A stretch of DNA of 64,000 nucleotides from Akkermansia muciniphila (GTDB taxonomy: Bacteria > Verrucomicrobiota > Verrucomicrobiia > Verrucomicrobiales > Akkermansiaceae). This document shows, piece after piece, positions 38,667 through 49,549 of the stretch (within the stretch, counting starts at the first letter, position 1; each line of letters opens with the position of its first letter). Both the position numbers and the translations under genes were made by a program. A model generated the notes under the pieces. That model was given only the letters and a program-made list of their open reading frames with translations, searched no databases and was not told the origin of the DNA. Location of the stretch: assembly GCA_945888515.1 (NCBI GenBank), contig CAMDAD010000001.1:62001-126000 (forward strand), in the 5' to 3' direction.

Positions 38667-40502
38667 TCAAGTGGCAATCATTTCCAGCATCACAGCAGAT
38701 AGAGGCGGCAGGGCAGGAACCACCACTCCCAGACGAGCGAGCTCGTCGCACTCACAACAACCTGTCCAAGCCGTGTCGAGCCGATCCGTTAGACTGACAT
38801 GCGGTCCGAGAGCGAGCCACTCTTGCACGTCCTCGGGAATGATCACACGCAAGTCGCCCAACGTTTGTTGCGGATGAAAATTCGCCATCACCAGAAACGC
38901 CTGCCCCGATCCCGCATCACGACGAAGGAAGGCATAGAGCCAATGCCCACTCGTCGATTCACCGTCCAGACGTCCGAAACGAGGGTTATCGCGATTGGCA
39001 AAATTCAGGCCATAGAAGTCACCGTCTTCGAAGGCGGGCTCGGACATCAAGCGCAGCAGTCGACCATACCAATCGCGCAACTCGGCTTGCTCCCGGCTCA
39101 ATCCCGCGCCATCGAAGGCACCGCCATTCATCCAAGCACACAAGGCGGGCAGCGACGTATAATCGAAAATCGTAGTGCGCGCGTTGTCATCGGTAAATCC
39201 GCTCGGCGCGCGCGCCTCCTCGCCGACTTCCTGACCATGATAGACCATCACAGGACCACGACCTAACGAAAACAGCACCGCGCACACTGGTTTACCGACT
39301 CGCATGCCATGACCGCCCCATTCGTTCGGGTGAGCGAGGCGCACCTCATCATGATTTTCGCCGTAGCGCAGGGAACGATGAAAGCGTGCGCCGGTGAAAA
39401 TGAACGCATCGAGATCATTGCACCACTTGCCTTCATCATAGATTCCCATCAGCAAGTCGTAAATGGGATCATCATAAACGGCATCAAATCCGGCATCCAA
39501 CAATGCTTCCAAGACAGGGCCATCGGTTAGTTTAGCAGGATCATTGTCATAGGCCTCTGCCATGAAATACACCTCCCCACGCTGATGCGCGCGCCGCAGC
39601 AACCAACGCCAGAACTCCATCGGAATCATGTGCGCCATGTCCACACGAAAACCATCCACACCCAGGTCTTGCCAGTATCCAATGATCGCATCCATCATGC
39701 GCCAGGTTTTCGGCACCTGATCGAGATCAGCATCCTCAGGCGGCAGATGAAACGTCGCGCGCCCAGTGGTGAAATCATGACCATAGTTCAGTTTCACCGT
39801 CTCATACCAATCATGCAACCCGGGCTGCCAGTGCACCACATTGTTGCCACTCACCCGCCCGTTCCACTCTTCATACCGCTCCACACCTTCGACCGCATGA
39901 GGCAACACCAATGGCGCTCCACCGCCGAGATGCCATGGCTTTAAATAGTAAAAATTGTTGCTTGGTAAGAAAAAGACGCTTGGATCATCTCCGTTACCAA
40001 AACTTAGATCCGGCCTCACATCGGAAGCATAGGAGCGTGCAACGTGATTGGGGACAAAATCGATCAGCACGCGAAATCCCCTAGCGTGGCAGCGATCGAG
40101 CAAATCCTGAAATTCCTCTAACCGACGCTCCGGATCGACCGCGTAATCGGGACTGACATCGAAGGTATCGCGAATCGCATACGGGCTCCCGGCGCGGCCT
40201 TTCACCAACTCCGGATGATCGGCGGGGCGGTTCGGATAGGACGTCGTCGAGGCCTGCTCCAGCACACCCGTGAGCCACAAATGGGTGAAGCCCATTTCCT
40301 TTAGCGAAGCTAGCGCTGCCTCATTGATATCGGCAAACTTCCCGCAGCCGTTTTCCTCCATGCTGCCATAAGGCTTCCGCGTGGCATTGGTATTACCAAA
40401 AGTCCGCACCAGCAATTGATAGATGCGCGGGCGTGGAGCGGAGTCGGCATTCATAAAATCAATCCTTCGATGATTTTGGATCAAAGGCATCGCGCAGGCC
40501 AT
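38667..40502 (-). CDS. Alpha-amylase family (GH13) glycosidase
   Basis: FRVLIDFVPNHVARSY; DGFRVDMAHMIPMEFW. Confidence 0.9.
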   Translation of the reverse strand: MACAMPLIQNHRRIDFMNADSAPRPRIYQLLVRTFGNTNATRKPYGSMEENGCGKFADINEAALASLKEMGFTHLWLTGVLEQASTTSYPNRPADHPELVKGRAGSPYAIRDTFDVSPDYAVDPERRLEEFQDLLDRCHARGFRVLIDFVPNHVARSYASDVRPDLSFGNGDDPSVFFLPSNNFYYLKPWHLGGGAPLVLPHAVEGVERYEEWNGRVSGNNVVHWQPGLHDWYETVKLNYGHDFTTGRATFHLPPEDADLDQVPKTWRMMDAIIGYWQDLGVDGFRVDMAHMIPMEFWRWLLRRAHQRGEVYFMAEAYDNDPAKLTDGPVLEALLDAGFDAVYDDPIYDLLMGIYDEGKWCNDLDAFIFTGARFHRSLRYGENHDEVRLAHPNEWGGHGMRVGKPVCAVLFSLGRGPVMVYHGQEVGEEARAPSGFTDDNARTTIFDYTSLPALCAWMNGGAFDGAGLSREQAELRDWYGRLLRLMSEPAFEDGDFYGLNFANRDNPRFGRLDGESTSGHWLYAFLRRDAGSGQAFLVMANFHPQQTLGDLRVIIPEDVQEWLALGPHVSLTDRLDTAWTGCCECDELARLGVVVPALPPLSAVMLEMIAT

Positions 40503-41430
40503 CGCCGATGAAATTCAGCGAGAGCAGGGTAAGGGAGAAAAAGACGCTGGGAAACACCAGACTCCAGGGATTGGTGAGCATCAAATCGGCACCACCTTGG
40601 ATCAGTACACCCCACGAACTATTCGGCGGTTTCAGGCCCAGCCCGAGAAAGGACAACACCGCCTCAAACAGCATGATACCCGGAATCGTCAGCGTGGTGT
40701 AAATGATGATGGGCCCCACACAATTCGGCAGGATGTGACGGAAGAGGATCTTAGTATGCGATAATCCCAACGAGCGCGCTGCTTCGACGAACTCCAGCTT
40801 TTTCACGCTGAGAACCTGCGCGCGCACGATGCGTGAAATCGTCAACCATGACAGCGCGCCGATGGCGATGAAGAGCGGTGCCATCGTCACCAAGGGCTCG
40901 ACAGCGGTTCTCACATCATTGATTTTCGCAGGCGTAGCATCCGCAGCAGTGAACAAATCCACCACCGATTGCGACCACTTGGCAGTTTGTTTTTCTAAGA
41001 CACGACCAAACAGAATCACCACGATCAAGAACGGCATGCCGTAAAGCACATCCACCATGCGCATCATCACAGCGTCCACCTTGTTGCCGACGTAACCAGA
41101 AATGGCACCATAGGTCACCCCGATCGTCGCCGCCACCAGAGTAGTCAGGACCGCCACAGCAATGGAGATGCGGCCACCATAAAAAACGCGGGAAAAAATA
41201 TCGCGGCCGAGGTTATCCGTGCCAAACCAGTAGTGCGTGCTGGGCGCGAGATTTTGATCCACGAGACTCTGCGCGTTTGGATCCTTGAGGATTGGCGTGA
41301 AAGGCAGCACGAGGCAACAGAGCACGATCAAGCCGAGACAATAGAGTCCTAACACCGCGGCCCGGTTTTTTTTCAAACGCTGCATCGCATCGGCGCGCAG
41401 GGAGGTTCCTTTCTGAATGACAAGAGACAT
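40459..41430 (-). CDS. oppC: Oligopeptide ABC transporter permease (OppC-like)
   Basis: HYWFGTDNLGRDIFSRVFYGGRISIAVA. Confidence 0.9.
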   Translation of the reverse strand: MSLVIQKGTSLRADAMQRLKKNRAAVLGLYCLGLIVLCCLVLPFTPILKDPNAQSLVDQNLAPSTHYWFGTDNLGRDIFSRVFYGGRISIAVAVLTTLVAATIGVTYGAISGYVGNKVDAVMMRMVDVLYGMPFLIVVILFGRVLEKQTAKWSQSVVDLFTAADATPAKINDVRTAVEPLVTMAPLFIAIGALSWLTISRIVRAQVLSVKKLEFVEAARSLGLSHTKILFRHILPNCVGPIIIYTTLTIPGIMLFEAVLSFLGLGLKPPNSSWGVLIQGGADLMLTNPWSLVFPSVFFSLTLLSLNFIGDGLRDAFDPKSSKD

Positions 41431-41441
41431 GGGAAAAGCGA

Positions 41442-42368
41442 TCAGGATTGCGCGCGCGCGCGCGGGTTAAGCCAGAGGATGAGGAAGTCGGAAAGAATGT
41501 TTCCCAGCACGACAAGACCGCCATAGAGCAGCACGATACCCATGATGACATTCACGTCATTCGTCTCGATGGCCTTGACGAAATGCCGCCCCAGCCCGGG
41601 AACCTGGAAGACCAACTCGATCACCAGAGAACCAGAAATGATCCCGGCAAACGCAGGACCCAGATAAGCGGCAGCGGGCACCAGCCCGCCGCGCAGACAG
41701 TGCTTGATCAGAATGCGATGCGTAGGCACCCCTTTCGCGCGCGCGGTGCGGACAAAGTCTTGCGATAGAACATCGAGCATGCCACTGCGCGTGAGGCGCG
41801 CCAAATACGCAGCATACACCATGCCCAGTGTGACCATAGGCAACAGCCACGTGATGACGTTGGTCGGCTCCCATCCCATCGCCGGCAGCAATTTCCACTG
41901 GCGGCCCACCAGCGCGGCAAGGATGGGCCCGACCACGAACGAAGGAAGGCACAGTCCCAGCATCGCCAAGGTCATGACGATGAAATCAACACTCATGTTT
42001 TTTTTCCATGCGGCGATGACCCCCGCCGGAATGCCCACCACCAAGGCAAGCATCATAGAAAGGCAACCGAGTTGGAAGGAGACGGGAAACGACTGCGCGA
42101 TTACGTCATTGACCGGTCGCCCGGACAGGCGTGTCGAGAGCCCAGCATCGCCCCGCATGAGATTTCCCAAACGCATGAAATACTGCTCGTGGACGGGCTT
42201 GTTGTAACCGTCACGCTCCATCATAAGTGCCTTGACATGCTCGGGCAGAGCTTTCTCGGAAACAAATGGTCCTCCGGGTAGGGCGCGGCACAGGAAGAAG
42301 GTGATCGTGAACAAAACGATCAGCACGACGATGCCCTGAAGCAGGCGGTGAAAGAGTTTCTGAAACAT
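41442..42368 (-). CDS. oppB: Oligopeptide ABC transporter permease (OppB-like)
   Basis: VLIVLFTITFFLCRALPGGPF; start MFQKLFHRL at 42368. Confidence 0.9.
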   Translation of the reverse strand: MFQKLFHRLLQGIVVLIVLFTITFFLCRALPGGPFVSEKALPEHVKALMMERDGYNKPVHEQYFMRLGNLMRGDAGLSTRLSGRPVNDVIAQSFPVSFQLGCLSMMLALVVGIPAGVIAAWKKNMSVDFIVMTLAMLGLCLPSFVVGPILAALVGRQWKLLPAMGWEPTNVITWLLPMVTLGMVYAAYLARLTRSGMLDVLSQDFVRTARAKGVPTHRILIKHCLRGGLVPAAAYLGPAFAGIISGSLVIELVFQVPGLGRHFVKAIETNDVNVIMGIVLLYGGLVVLGNILSDFLILWLNPRARAQS

Positions 42369-42373
42369 AACAA

Positions 42374-43981
42374 TCAATCGGTTTCTTCCAAGGAAATATC
42401 CTTCCACGGGTGGTTGTCTAACAACAAAGGATGCCAACCTTTGACAGAGGGATGATGCAGGTAATTTCGGGCTTGCCAGGCGAAAGGAAGAATGGGGCGC
42501 TCCTCCATCAACAGCTTTTCTGCCATTTCAAAAACGCGCATCCGCTGCGCAGGATCGGCGCTGTGGGCGGCTTCGGAGAGAAGTCGCTCATATTCCTCAC
42601 TATACCACCCCGTGTTGTTGTTGCCATTGCCCTTGGTCCACATCAGCAGGAATGTGGTCGGATCAAGGTAATCACCCACCCAGCCCGCAGAGGAAATATC
42701 ATAATCGAGCTTGTTTTGTGTATCGATGTAGGAAGCGAAATCCATCGTGCGGATATCCACGACGATGCCGAGGTGCTCTTTCCACATGGCCTGGATGGCC
42801 TCGGACAAATTACGACCACTACCACCAGAGATCAGGATCGAGTAACGAGGAAAACCCTTGCCTGCGGGATAACCGGCCTCAGCAAGGAGAGCGCGGGCTT
42901 TTTCCGGATCAAAGCAGATCACGGCCTCGGGACTGAATTCACCCAGCTTAGGACTGAAGGAAGTGGCGGGCTCGTAGCCCCGCTGGATCGTCTTACAGAT
43001 CGCCTCTCCATCGATCGCCATCGACAAGGCCTTGCGCACGCGCACGTCGTTCAAACCGGGTCGATTGATGTTGATACGCAGGAATTGTGATCCGATATAC
43101 GGCTCCATTTTCAGAGACTCGGGATGGTTCTGTTGCATGTAGGGAATCATATCCACCGGCACGCGGTAAGTGGTATGCAGCTGTCCAGCAAGAAAGGCGC
43201 GCGCTTCCGTGTAGGGATTTTCCACAGGAAGAAATCGGATGCCGTTGAGCTTCACGTTCGCTACGTCCCAATACTTCGGGTTTTTCGCGACCTCGATATG
43301 ATCGTTCAGCTGCCAAGACTTCAGGACGAAGGGTCCGTTGCAAACCAGATTGCCGACAGCCGTCCAAGGCGTGAACGGCTCGGTCATTTTACCGTGGGTA
43401 AGCACCGCGTGCTTGGGCACGGGAAACCAAGTGAAATGCCGCGTCACCCCGGGCAGATACGGCACTGGTTCTTTCATAGTGAGCTCCAGAGTGAATTCAT
43501 CGATCACCTTGACTCCCACTTCGCCAAATTCCTTGACCTCTCCCAGCTTATATTCCTCGGCATTTTTGATGAAATAGAGCATCTCGCAATAGGGAGAGGG
43601 AAACTCGGGATGCAGCATGCGATGGTAGGCGAAAGCGAAATCATGAGCCGTGAGAGAATTCCCATCAGACCACTTCGCATTGTGCCGCAGATGAAACACC
43701 CAACGGGTGAAGTCTTCATTGTGCTCCCACTTTTCCGCCACGCCCGGCATCATTTGCGTGTCGCTGGTCGGGTGGTCTGCCACCAGACCCTCGAACAAGG
43801 AAGAGAGCACTTTGTTTTCCACCACGCTTGTCACGAGTTGCAGATCGAGCGCCTTCGGCTCGCTGCTATTGCCCACGAGAAGAATTTGATCGCGATTCGC
43901 CTTCTGCACCTGTGTCTCGCGCTGACATGCCCACAAGAGAAATGCCAAGCCTAGTAACCAGAGTCTGCATAAGTTCATCAT
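42374..43981 (-). CDS. oppA: Oligopeptide-binding lipoprotein (OppA-like)
   Basis: Lipobox LGLAFLLWACQ; SEPKALDLQLVTSVVENKVLSSLFEGL. Confidence 0.9.
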   Translation of the reverse strand: MMNLCRLWLLGLAFLLWACQRETQVQKANRDQILLVGNSSEPKALDLQLVTSVVENKVLSSLFEGLVADHPTSDTQMMPGVAEKWEHNEDFTRWVFHLRHNAKWSDGNSLTAHDFAFAYHRMLHPEFPSPYCEMLYFIKNAEEYKLGEVKEFGEVGVKVIDEFTLELTMKEPVPYLPGVTRHFTWFPVPKHAVLTHGKMTEPFTPWTAVGNLVCNGPFVLKSWQLNDHIEVAKNPKYWDVANVKLNGIRFLPVENPYTEARAFLAGQLHTTYRVPVDMIPYMQQNHPESLKMEPYIGSQFLRININRPGLNDVRVRKALSMAIDGEAICKTIQRGYEPATSFSPKLGEFSPEAVICFDPEKARALLAEAGYPAGKGFPRYSILISGGSGRNLSEAIQAMWKEHLGIVVDIRTMDFASYIDTQNKLDYDISSAGWVGDYLDPTTFLLMWTKGNGNNNTGWYSEEYERLLSEAAHSADPAQRMRVFEMAEKLLMEERPILPFAWQARNYLHHPSVKGWHPLLLDNHPWKDISLEETD

Positions 43982-44067
43982 GTTCATTTGAAAGATGGTC
44001 AGGATACCCCCCTGATGCAAGTGGATAAGCGGCAAAATCAATGATTTGTGTCTCTTGACGCGGGATC

Positions 44068-45147
44068 TCAGAGCCATTTCTCAAAGACTTGGGACAACCT
44101 GCCGCTCTTCTCTAACATGAGCCGCCGCTCCGCTGGTAAGGTCGCAGCGCCAACCTCCGCATAGCCCATGCGGTCGCGGAAAAACACCACCGCGCGGTTC
44201 GTAAGGGCAAACACCCGCGGGATTTTTTTCTCCACCGCCATCTGCTCAGCATGCCGCACCAGATCCGCTCCGTAGCCGCGACCTTCGTGCGCCTGCTTGA
44301 CGTAGAGGCAGGCCACCTCAGCACATTGATCATGCGGATACTGATGCAGCGCCACGCAGCCCACCACGTTGTCATCGATCAGCATCACGCGATAGTCTCC
44401 GATACGACTCTCGATTTCCTCGTAATTTCGCGGTACTAAAAAACTCCGCCGCACCGAGCGACCGATCATGCCTAACAACTCCGGAATGTCCTCCGCCGCC
44501 AAGGCACGGATGAGACGGTAGCTGTCGGCGTGCACCATCGTGCCCACCCCTTCGTTGGAAAACAGTTCGTCCACCAACACGCCCTGCTGCAAACCATCTA
44601 ACACATGCACCCGCGGCACACCGCGTCCGCATGCGATCGCCGCTTGCTCAAGTAACTCAGCCCCCACCACATCCGGCCCCGCCGCCATCGCTGGCACATC
44701 AGCAGCACGCACCGCATGCACGGGTGCGCCATCCACAAGAATCCCTTTTTCCAGCAGCGCAATCAACTTGCTGGCGCCGAGAGCGATCACCAGATTGACC
44801 ACCGCCTCATCAAGCGCGCTGTGACCAGTGGCGTCCACCACAGGCACCTGACCGCGGCCGAGAATGTCGCGCGTCTCCTGCTGCAAGCGCGGGCTGTTGA
44901 TGGGCTCGCGCGCCATCGCCACTTTGATTTCGCACTCGAGACTCCAGTCATACAAATCCTTCACATCTCCGCCGAGCACCACGATCACCAGCTTCACCCC
45001 TACGTCCTCCAGCGATGCCAGATCCAACAAACATTCCGCTACCGCCGCCTCGGGCAATTTCCCAGCCTCGATCATCACCACGAAAAGTCGTCCGCGGAAT
45101 TGCGGGACATACTGCAACACAGCCCTCACGTCATTTTGCACAAGCAC
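44068..45147 (-). CDS. N-acetylglutamate synthase-like (degenerate amino-acid kinase + GNAT)
   Basis: Kinase-like N-term; GNAT C-term ACLYVKQAHEGRGYGADLVRHAE. Confidence 0.75.
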   Translation of the reverse strand: MLVQNDVRAVLQYVPQFRGRLFVVMIEAGKLPEAAVAECLLDLASLEDVGVKLVIVVLGGDVKDLYDWSLECEIKVAMAREPINSPRLQQETRDILGRGQVPVVDATGHSALDEAVVNLVIALGASKLIALLEKGILVDGAPVHAVRAADVPAMAAGPDVVGAELLEQAAIACGRGVPRVHVLDGLQQGVLVDELFSNEGVGTMVHADSYRLIRALAAEDIPELLGMIGRSVRRSFLVPRNYEEIESRIGDYRVMLIDDNVVGCVALHQYPHDQCAEVACLYVKQAHEGRGYGADLVRHAEQMAVEKKIPRVFALTNRAVVFFRDRMGYAEVGAATLPAERRLMLEKSGRLSQVFEKWL

Positions 45148-45193
45148 CTCCTGTCACAGCAACCGCCTCACGGCAAGCATGGATTTCAGCGCG

Positions 45194-46030
45194 TCAGATT
45201 CCGTCGGCTTGTTCCTTGCCCCCCTGACCACCCCGACCCTTGAGCAGCCACGAAAACGCGAACAAGGTCGCCTGAAACAGCACGATGCAAGCCGCGGGGG
45301 AGGCGTCGCTGTGAAAACTGATCATCACTCCCAGCACCGTGGAGCACAACGCCGTCGCGCTGGCAATCCACAGCATGCGATCAAAACGATCGCTCCACAA
45401 AAACGCCGTTGCCCCCGGCGTGATCAACATCGCTGTGACAAGAATGATTCCTACCGCTTTCAGCGAAACGACGATTGCCAGCGAGAGCAATGCCAGCAAT
45501 CCGTAGTGCAGCATCCGCACTGGCAGAGCCATCACCCGTGCCTGCGCGGGATCGAAGCACATGAGCAGAAAGTCCCGACGTTTCAGCAACAGCACCGATA
45601 GCACCACCGTGACCACGAGCACAATTTCTCGCCATTCTTGCAGTCCGATTCCTAGGATGTTTCCGAACAATATATGATCCAGATGCAACTCGGAGGGAAC
45701 CTTGCTAAACAACACCAGCCCCACCGCGAATAAGCCCGTGAACACCACTCCCATCGCCGTGTCCTCCTTAATGCGGCTGTTATTTTTGATCCAGCCCGTT
45801 CCCACCGCGCAGAGCAATCCCGAGAGAAAGGCACCGATCAACAAAGGCAGGCCAACCACATAGGCGAGAACAATTCCCGGCAACACCGCGTGCGATATGG
45901 CATCGCCCATCAGCGACCACCCACGCAAAATCAAAAAACACGACAACACCGCACTCATCACCGCGATCAACGAGCCGATCACCATCGCCGAGCGCAAAAA
46001 TTCGTATTGAAATGGCTCCAAAAAGTTCAT
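45194..46030 (-). CDS. Metal ABC transporter permease (Mn/Zn type)
   Basis: GWSLMGDAISHAVLPGIVLAYVVGLPLLIGAFLSGL. Confidence 0.92.
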   Translation of the reverse strand: MNFLEPFQYEFLRSAMVIGSLIAVMSAVLSCFLILRGWSLMGDAISHAVLPGIVLAYVVGLPLLIGAFLSGLLCAVGTGWIKNNSRIKEDTAMGVVFTGLFAVGLVLFSKVPSELHLDHILFGNILGIGLQEWREIVLVVTVVLSVLLLKRRDFLLMCFDPAQARVMALPVRMLHYGLLALLSLAIVVSLKAVGIILVTAMLITPGATAFLWSDRFDRMLWIASATALCSTVLGVMISFHSDASPAACIVLFQATLFAFSWLLKGRGGQGGKEQADGI

Positions 46031-46878
46031 GGTCGAGACTCCTTTCTCGCCTGCCTACGCTGCGCCAGAATCCCATGCTGCGGCGCCGCCACTAGACATA
46101 CTAAAAACACGATGGTTTGTAAAGTGACGATACATCCGCCCGTGCTACCATTGGCATAGTAGCTAGCATACGCACCGATCGCAGACGTGCTAACACCCAA
46201 GAACGCGGAAATTCCCATCATGCGAGAAAAACGATTGGTCAGCAAATACGCGGTCGCTCCCGGTGTGATAAGCATCGCCACCACCAGCAATGCACCCACA
46301 GTTAGCAACGCCGCCACAGCCGTAGCACTCAACAAAGTCAGCAACAATGTGTGCAGCCTCCCCGCACTCATCCCCATCGCCCGCGCCTGTTGCTGATCGA
46401 AGCAAAACAGCAACAGATCACGCCACTTGACCGCGAGGATCGCCAGTGCCAGTGCACTGATGATCACCACCTGCACGATGTCCGCGGATGCCATTCCCAG
46501 CACGTTGCCAAACACGATGCTCTTCAAATCAACGCGTGAGGGATACAAGGAGATCAACAACAAACCGAAGGCGAAAAATGTCGTGAAGACAATGCCCAGA
46601 ACGGCATCTTCCCGCAGCCGCGATTTTGCCTTAATCAAGGCCATGGCACCTGCCGCCAATAGACCAGAAACAAACGAGCCGAGCGCAAAAGGCAGCCCCA
46701 CAATGTAGGCGATCACTACGCCAGGCACCACCGCATGCGAGAGCGCGTCCCCCATCAGTGACCATCCTTTCAACGTAACGAATGCCGAGAGTAAACCACA
46801 CACACCCCCAATCAAAGCGCAGACCCAGATCGCCCGAATCATGTAGTCGTAATGAAAAGGTATGAGCCAATGATCCAT
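46027..46878 (-). CDS. Metal ABC transporter permease (Mn/Zn type)
   Basis: KGWSLMGDALSHAVVPGVVIAYIVGLPFALG. Confidence 0.92.
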   Translation of the reverse strand: MDHWLIPFHYDYMIRAIWVCALIGGVCGLLSAFVTLKGWSLMGDALSHAVVPGVVIAYIVGLPFALGSFVSGLLAAGAMALIKAKSRLREDAVLGIVFTTFFAFGLLLISLYPSRVDLKSIVFGNVLGMASADIVQVVIISALALAILAVKWRDLLLFCFDQQQARAMGMSAGRLHTLLLTLLSATAVAALLTVGALLVVAMLITPGATAYLLTNRFSRMMGISAFLGVSTSAIGAYASYYANGSTGGCIVTLQTIVFLVCLVAAPQHGILAQRRQARKESRP

Positions 46879-46884
46879 TTTGCT

Positions 46885-47781
46885 TTAGAGCTCCTCCTTG
46901 CGTTTCTTCAGCAAATCCTCGCGACCTTCGCGGTCCTTGTATTCGAGATGACCATCCTTGCCGAATACCAAGGGACGCTCGTCATCGGTGAGCACCTTGA
47001 CAGCACGGCCATCGTGCGACTGGATAGTAGATTCCTCAAAGTGGAAATGTCGTAACTGTCCGCCGAAGGCCAAAGTGAGATTTTGCTCGGTGAAAATGTC
47101 TTCTGTCCGACCGTAGGCGAGAACCTTGCGATTGATCAAGACCACCTGGTCACAGAACTCCGGCACCGAGCCGAGATTGTGCGTCGATACCAGAATCACG
47201 CATCCCTCAGACCGCAGCTCGCGCAGCAGAGTGATGATGGCATCCTCGGTCGTGACATCCACCCCAGTGAACGGCTCATCCAACAAAATCAATCGACCAC
47301 CTTGGGCCAGCGCCCGGGCGAGGAACACGCGTTTTTTTTGCCCTCCCGAGAGTTCGCCGATTTGGCGATCGCGGAACTCCCACATGCCAACGCGACGCAG
47401 GCTTTGTTCCACTGCCTGTCGATCCACGGCACGCGGAATGCGTAAAAAATTCATCGCTCCATAGCGCCCCATCATCACCACATCAAACACACTCACAGGA
47501 AATGACCAATCGACCTCCTCCGACTGCGGCACATAGGCGACAATATGATTTTTCAGCGCCTCCCGCACCGGCGCCTTATTGATGGCCACGGTTCCAGAAC
47601 TCGGCTTCACAAAGCCCATGATGCTTTTGAACAAAGTCGATTTGCCACTGCCATTCACGCCCACCAGCGCGCAGATCGTGCCGCCGCGCAGGGAAAACGT
47701 CGCACCATGGAGCGCGGCATGGCCATTGCCATAGATGACGGAGATGTCGTTGACGTCAAGTGTGATGGTTTCCTGGCTCAT
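46885..47781 (-). CDS. Metal ABC transporter ATP-binding protein
   Basis: [31 protein letters not shown]. Confidence 0.94.
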   Translation of the reverse strand: MSQETITLDVNDISVIYGNGHAALHGATFSLRGGTICALVGVNGSGKSTLFKSIMGFVKPSSGTVAINKAPVREALKNHIVAYVPQSEEVDWSFPVSVFDVVMMGRYGAMNFLRIPRAVDRQAVEQSLRRVGMWEFRDRQIGELSGGQKKRVFLARALAQGGRLILLDEPFTGVDVTTEDAIITLLRELRSEGCVILVSTHNLGSVPEFCDQVVLINRKVLAYGRTEDIFTEQNLTLAFGGQLRHFHFEESTIQSHDGRAVKVLTDDERPLVFGKDGHLEYKDREGREDLLKKRKEEL

Positions 47782-48698
47782 GGCTCTGGCAAAAATCCAT
47801 GGACGATGGTCTCTGCGTTCTGTTCTAACAAATCCAGATACGTGGGCACCGGACCATCGGCATCCGTTAGGGAATCGACATATAAAACACCACCATAGCG
47901 GGCACCCGTTTCCTGCGCTACCTGCCGCATCGGCTTATCGCTCACCGTGCTCTCAGAAAACACTACTGGAATCTTTTGTGATAATACCACATCGATCACC
48001 GCCTGCACCTGTTGCGGAGTGCCTTGGGCATCAGCATTGATGGGCCAGAGATACAGTGCCTGCATGCCATAATCGTGGCACAAGTAGGAAAACGCTCCCT
48101 CACTGGTGACGAGTTGTCGCTGTCCTGCTGGGATTTTTTCCAGACTTGCGCGCAACGGTCCATCCAGCGCGCGGATTCTTGTTTTATAGGACTCGGCATT
48201 TGCCCGATAGAGGCTCTCGTTCTTCGCATCCGCCTTCGCCAATGCCGCGCATATGTTATCCACATACATCAGCGCATGAGTCGGCGACATCCACGCATGC
48301 GGATTCGGCTTCCCATCATAGGGACCACCGCTGATGCTGATCGGCGCAATGCCGGAGGAGACAACCACGTTCGGCACATCGCCGAGATGCTGGTAAAATT
48401 TCTCGAACCACGCTTCGAGATTCATGCCGTTCGATAAAATCAAGTCCGCCTGCTGCGCACGCACGATGTCCTTCGGCGTCGGTTCATAGCCATGGATTTC
48501 GGCACCGGGTTTGGTCAGCGATTCCACTACTGCGGCGTCCCCCGCCACCTCCCGTGCCATATCAGCAATGATGGTAAAGGTAGTGAGCACGATCAACCGC
48601 TCGTCACCACGGCGCGCCGACTGTTTTTGACAGTATACCGACAACAAGGCAGTGATGATCAGGAAAAAGAAATGAATACGTCGCAGGAATGGCATCAT
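47778..48698 (-). CDS. Metal ABC transporter substrate-binding protein (TroA/MntA-type)
   Basis: [18 protein letters not shown]...[10 protein letters not shown]...[12 protein letters not shown]. Confidence 0.93.
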   Translation of the reverse strand: MMPFLRRIHFFFLIITALLSVYCQKQSARRGDERLIVLTTFTIIADMAREVAGDAAVVESLTKPGAEIHGYEPTPKDIVRAQQADLILSNGMNLEAWFEKFYQHLGDVPNVVVSSGIAPISISGGPYDGKPNPHAWMSPTHALMYVDNICAALAKADAKNESLYRANAESYKTRIRALDGPLRASLEKIPAGQRQLVTSEGAFSYLCHDYGMQALYLWPINADAQGTPQQVQAVIDVVLSQKIPVVFSESTVSDKPMRQVAQETGARYGGVLYVDSLTDADGPVPTYLDLLEQNAETIVHGFLPEP

Positions 48699-48810
48699 TT
48701 AGGAAAAAATTCGTCTTCGCGAAAGATTTTAGACGAGACTAACTTTCTCTTCAAGTACTATTTTTCCAAAGTCGCTTGTCAACTTTGTCGAAATCCCCTA
48801 AAAGCCGTCT

Positions 48811-49239
48811 GTGCCCAAATCCGCGTCTACGTCCATCGCTTCCCAGGATTATCTGGAGCAGATCTTTCACCTCATCGCCCTCAAGGGCTATGCGCGGTCG
48901 GTGGACATTGCCGCCAATCTTGGCGTCTCGCAGGCCAGTGTCTCGGCCATGCTCAAGCGCCTCGGCACTGATGGCTTGGTTGTGTATGAAAAATACCGTG
49001 GTGTGATCCTCACTCCTAAGGGCAGCGACCTCGCGCAGCACATCATCAAGCGCCACGAAGTCCTTACCCGACTGCTCCGTCACTTCGGACTGGATGAGGA
49101 AACGATCTATCGTGATGTCGAAGGCATGGAGCACCACATTTCCGCCCAAACTCTCAAGGCTTTCACTCTTCTCGCCAACGAACTCGACCAAAGCCCCGCA
49201 CTATGCCGCACGCTGAAGCGCAAGGTTCGCGGGAACTGA
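48811..49239 (+). CDS. mntR: DtxR/MntR-family metal-dependent regulator
   Basis: SQDYLEQIFHLIALKGYARSVDIAANLGVSQASVSAMLKRLGTDGLVVYEKYRGVILTPKG; divergent from the metal ABC operon. Confidence 0.9.
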   Translation: MPKSASTSIASQDYLEQIFHLIALKGYARSVDIAANLGVSQASVSAMLKRLGTDGLVVYEKYRGVILTPKGSDLAQHIIKRHEVLTRLLRHFGLDEETIYRDVEGMEHHISAQTLKAFTLLANELDQSPALCRTLKRKVRGN

Positions 49240-49301
49240 GAGCCCTAGCAGTCCCAGAAAACTCCTCGCAACTTTTCGCCCGCCGGAGGATTACCGTCAT
49301 C

Positions 49302-49511
49302 ATGAAATCAGGGCTTGCCTCTCTGACCTGTGTTTTCTCCCTACTCTCCGTCGCATCCGCCCGGGAGTCGATCACGCTCGATCTCAAGGTCGAGCAAACC
49401 GCTCGGCAGGCTCTGGCATTTCCCGCATCTACTCCCGGTCAAGATACCAAAGCGAGATCCAATACATCCACCAGCAAGGTCATCGCTACCCGGATCAAGC
49501 CACGACGCTGA
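49302..49511 (+). CDS. Small secreted hypothetical protein
   Basis: MKSGLASLTCVFSLLSVASARES signal peptide-like start. Confidence 0.35.
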   Translation: MKSGLASLTCVFSLLSVASARESITLDLKVEQTARQALAFPASTPGQDTKARSNTSTSKVIATRIKPRR

Positions 49512-49549
49512 TGGTGAAATTTTTCCGCGAAATTTCCGCGTCGTAACAC

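Noticed and set aside
41451-41467. CG dinucleotide run (gcgcgcgcgcgcg), possible Z-DNA
   Set aside because: Lies in the coding 3' end of oppB (NPRARAQS); explained by Arg/Ala codons.
43124-43954. 276-aa plus-strand ORF opposite oppA
   Set aside because: Antisense shadow of a clear OppA gene.
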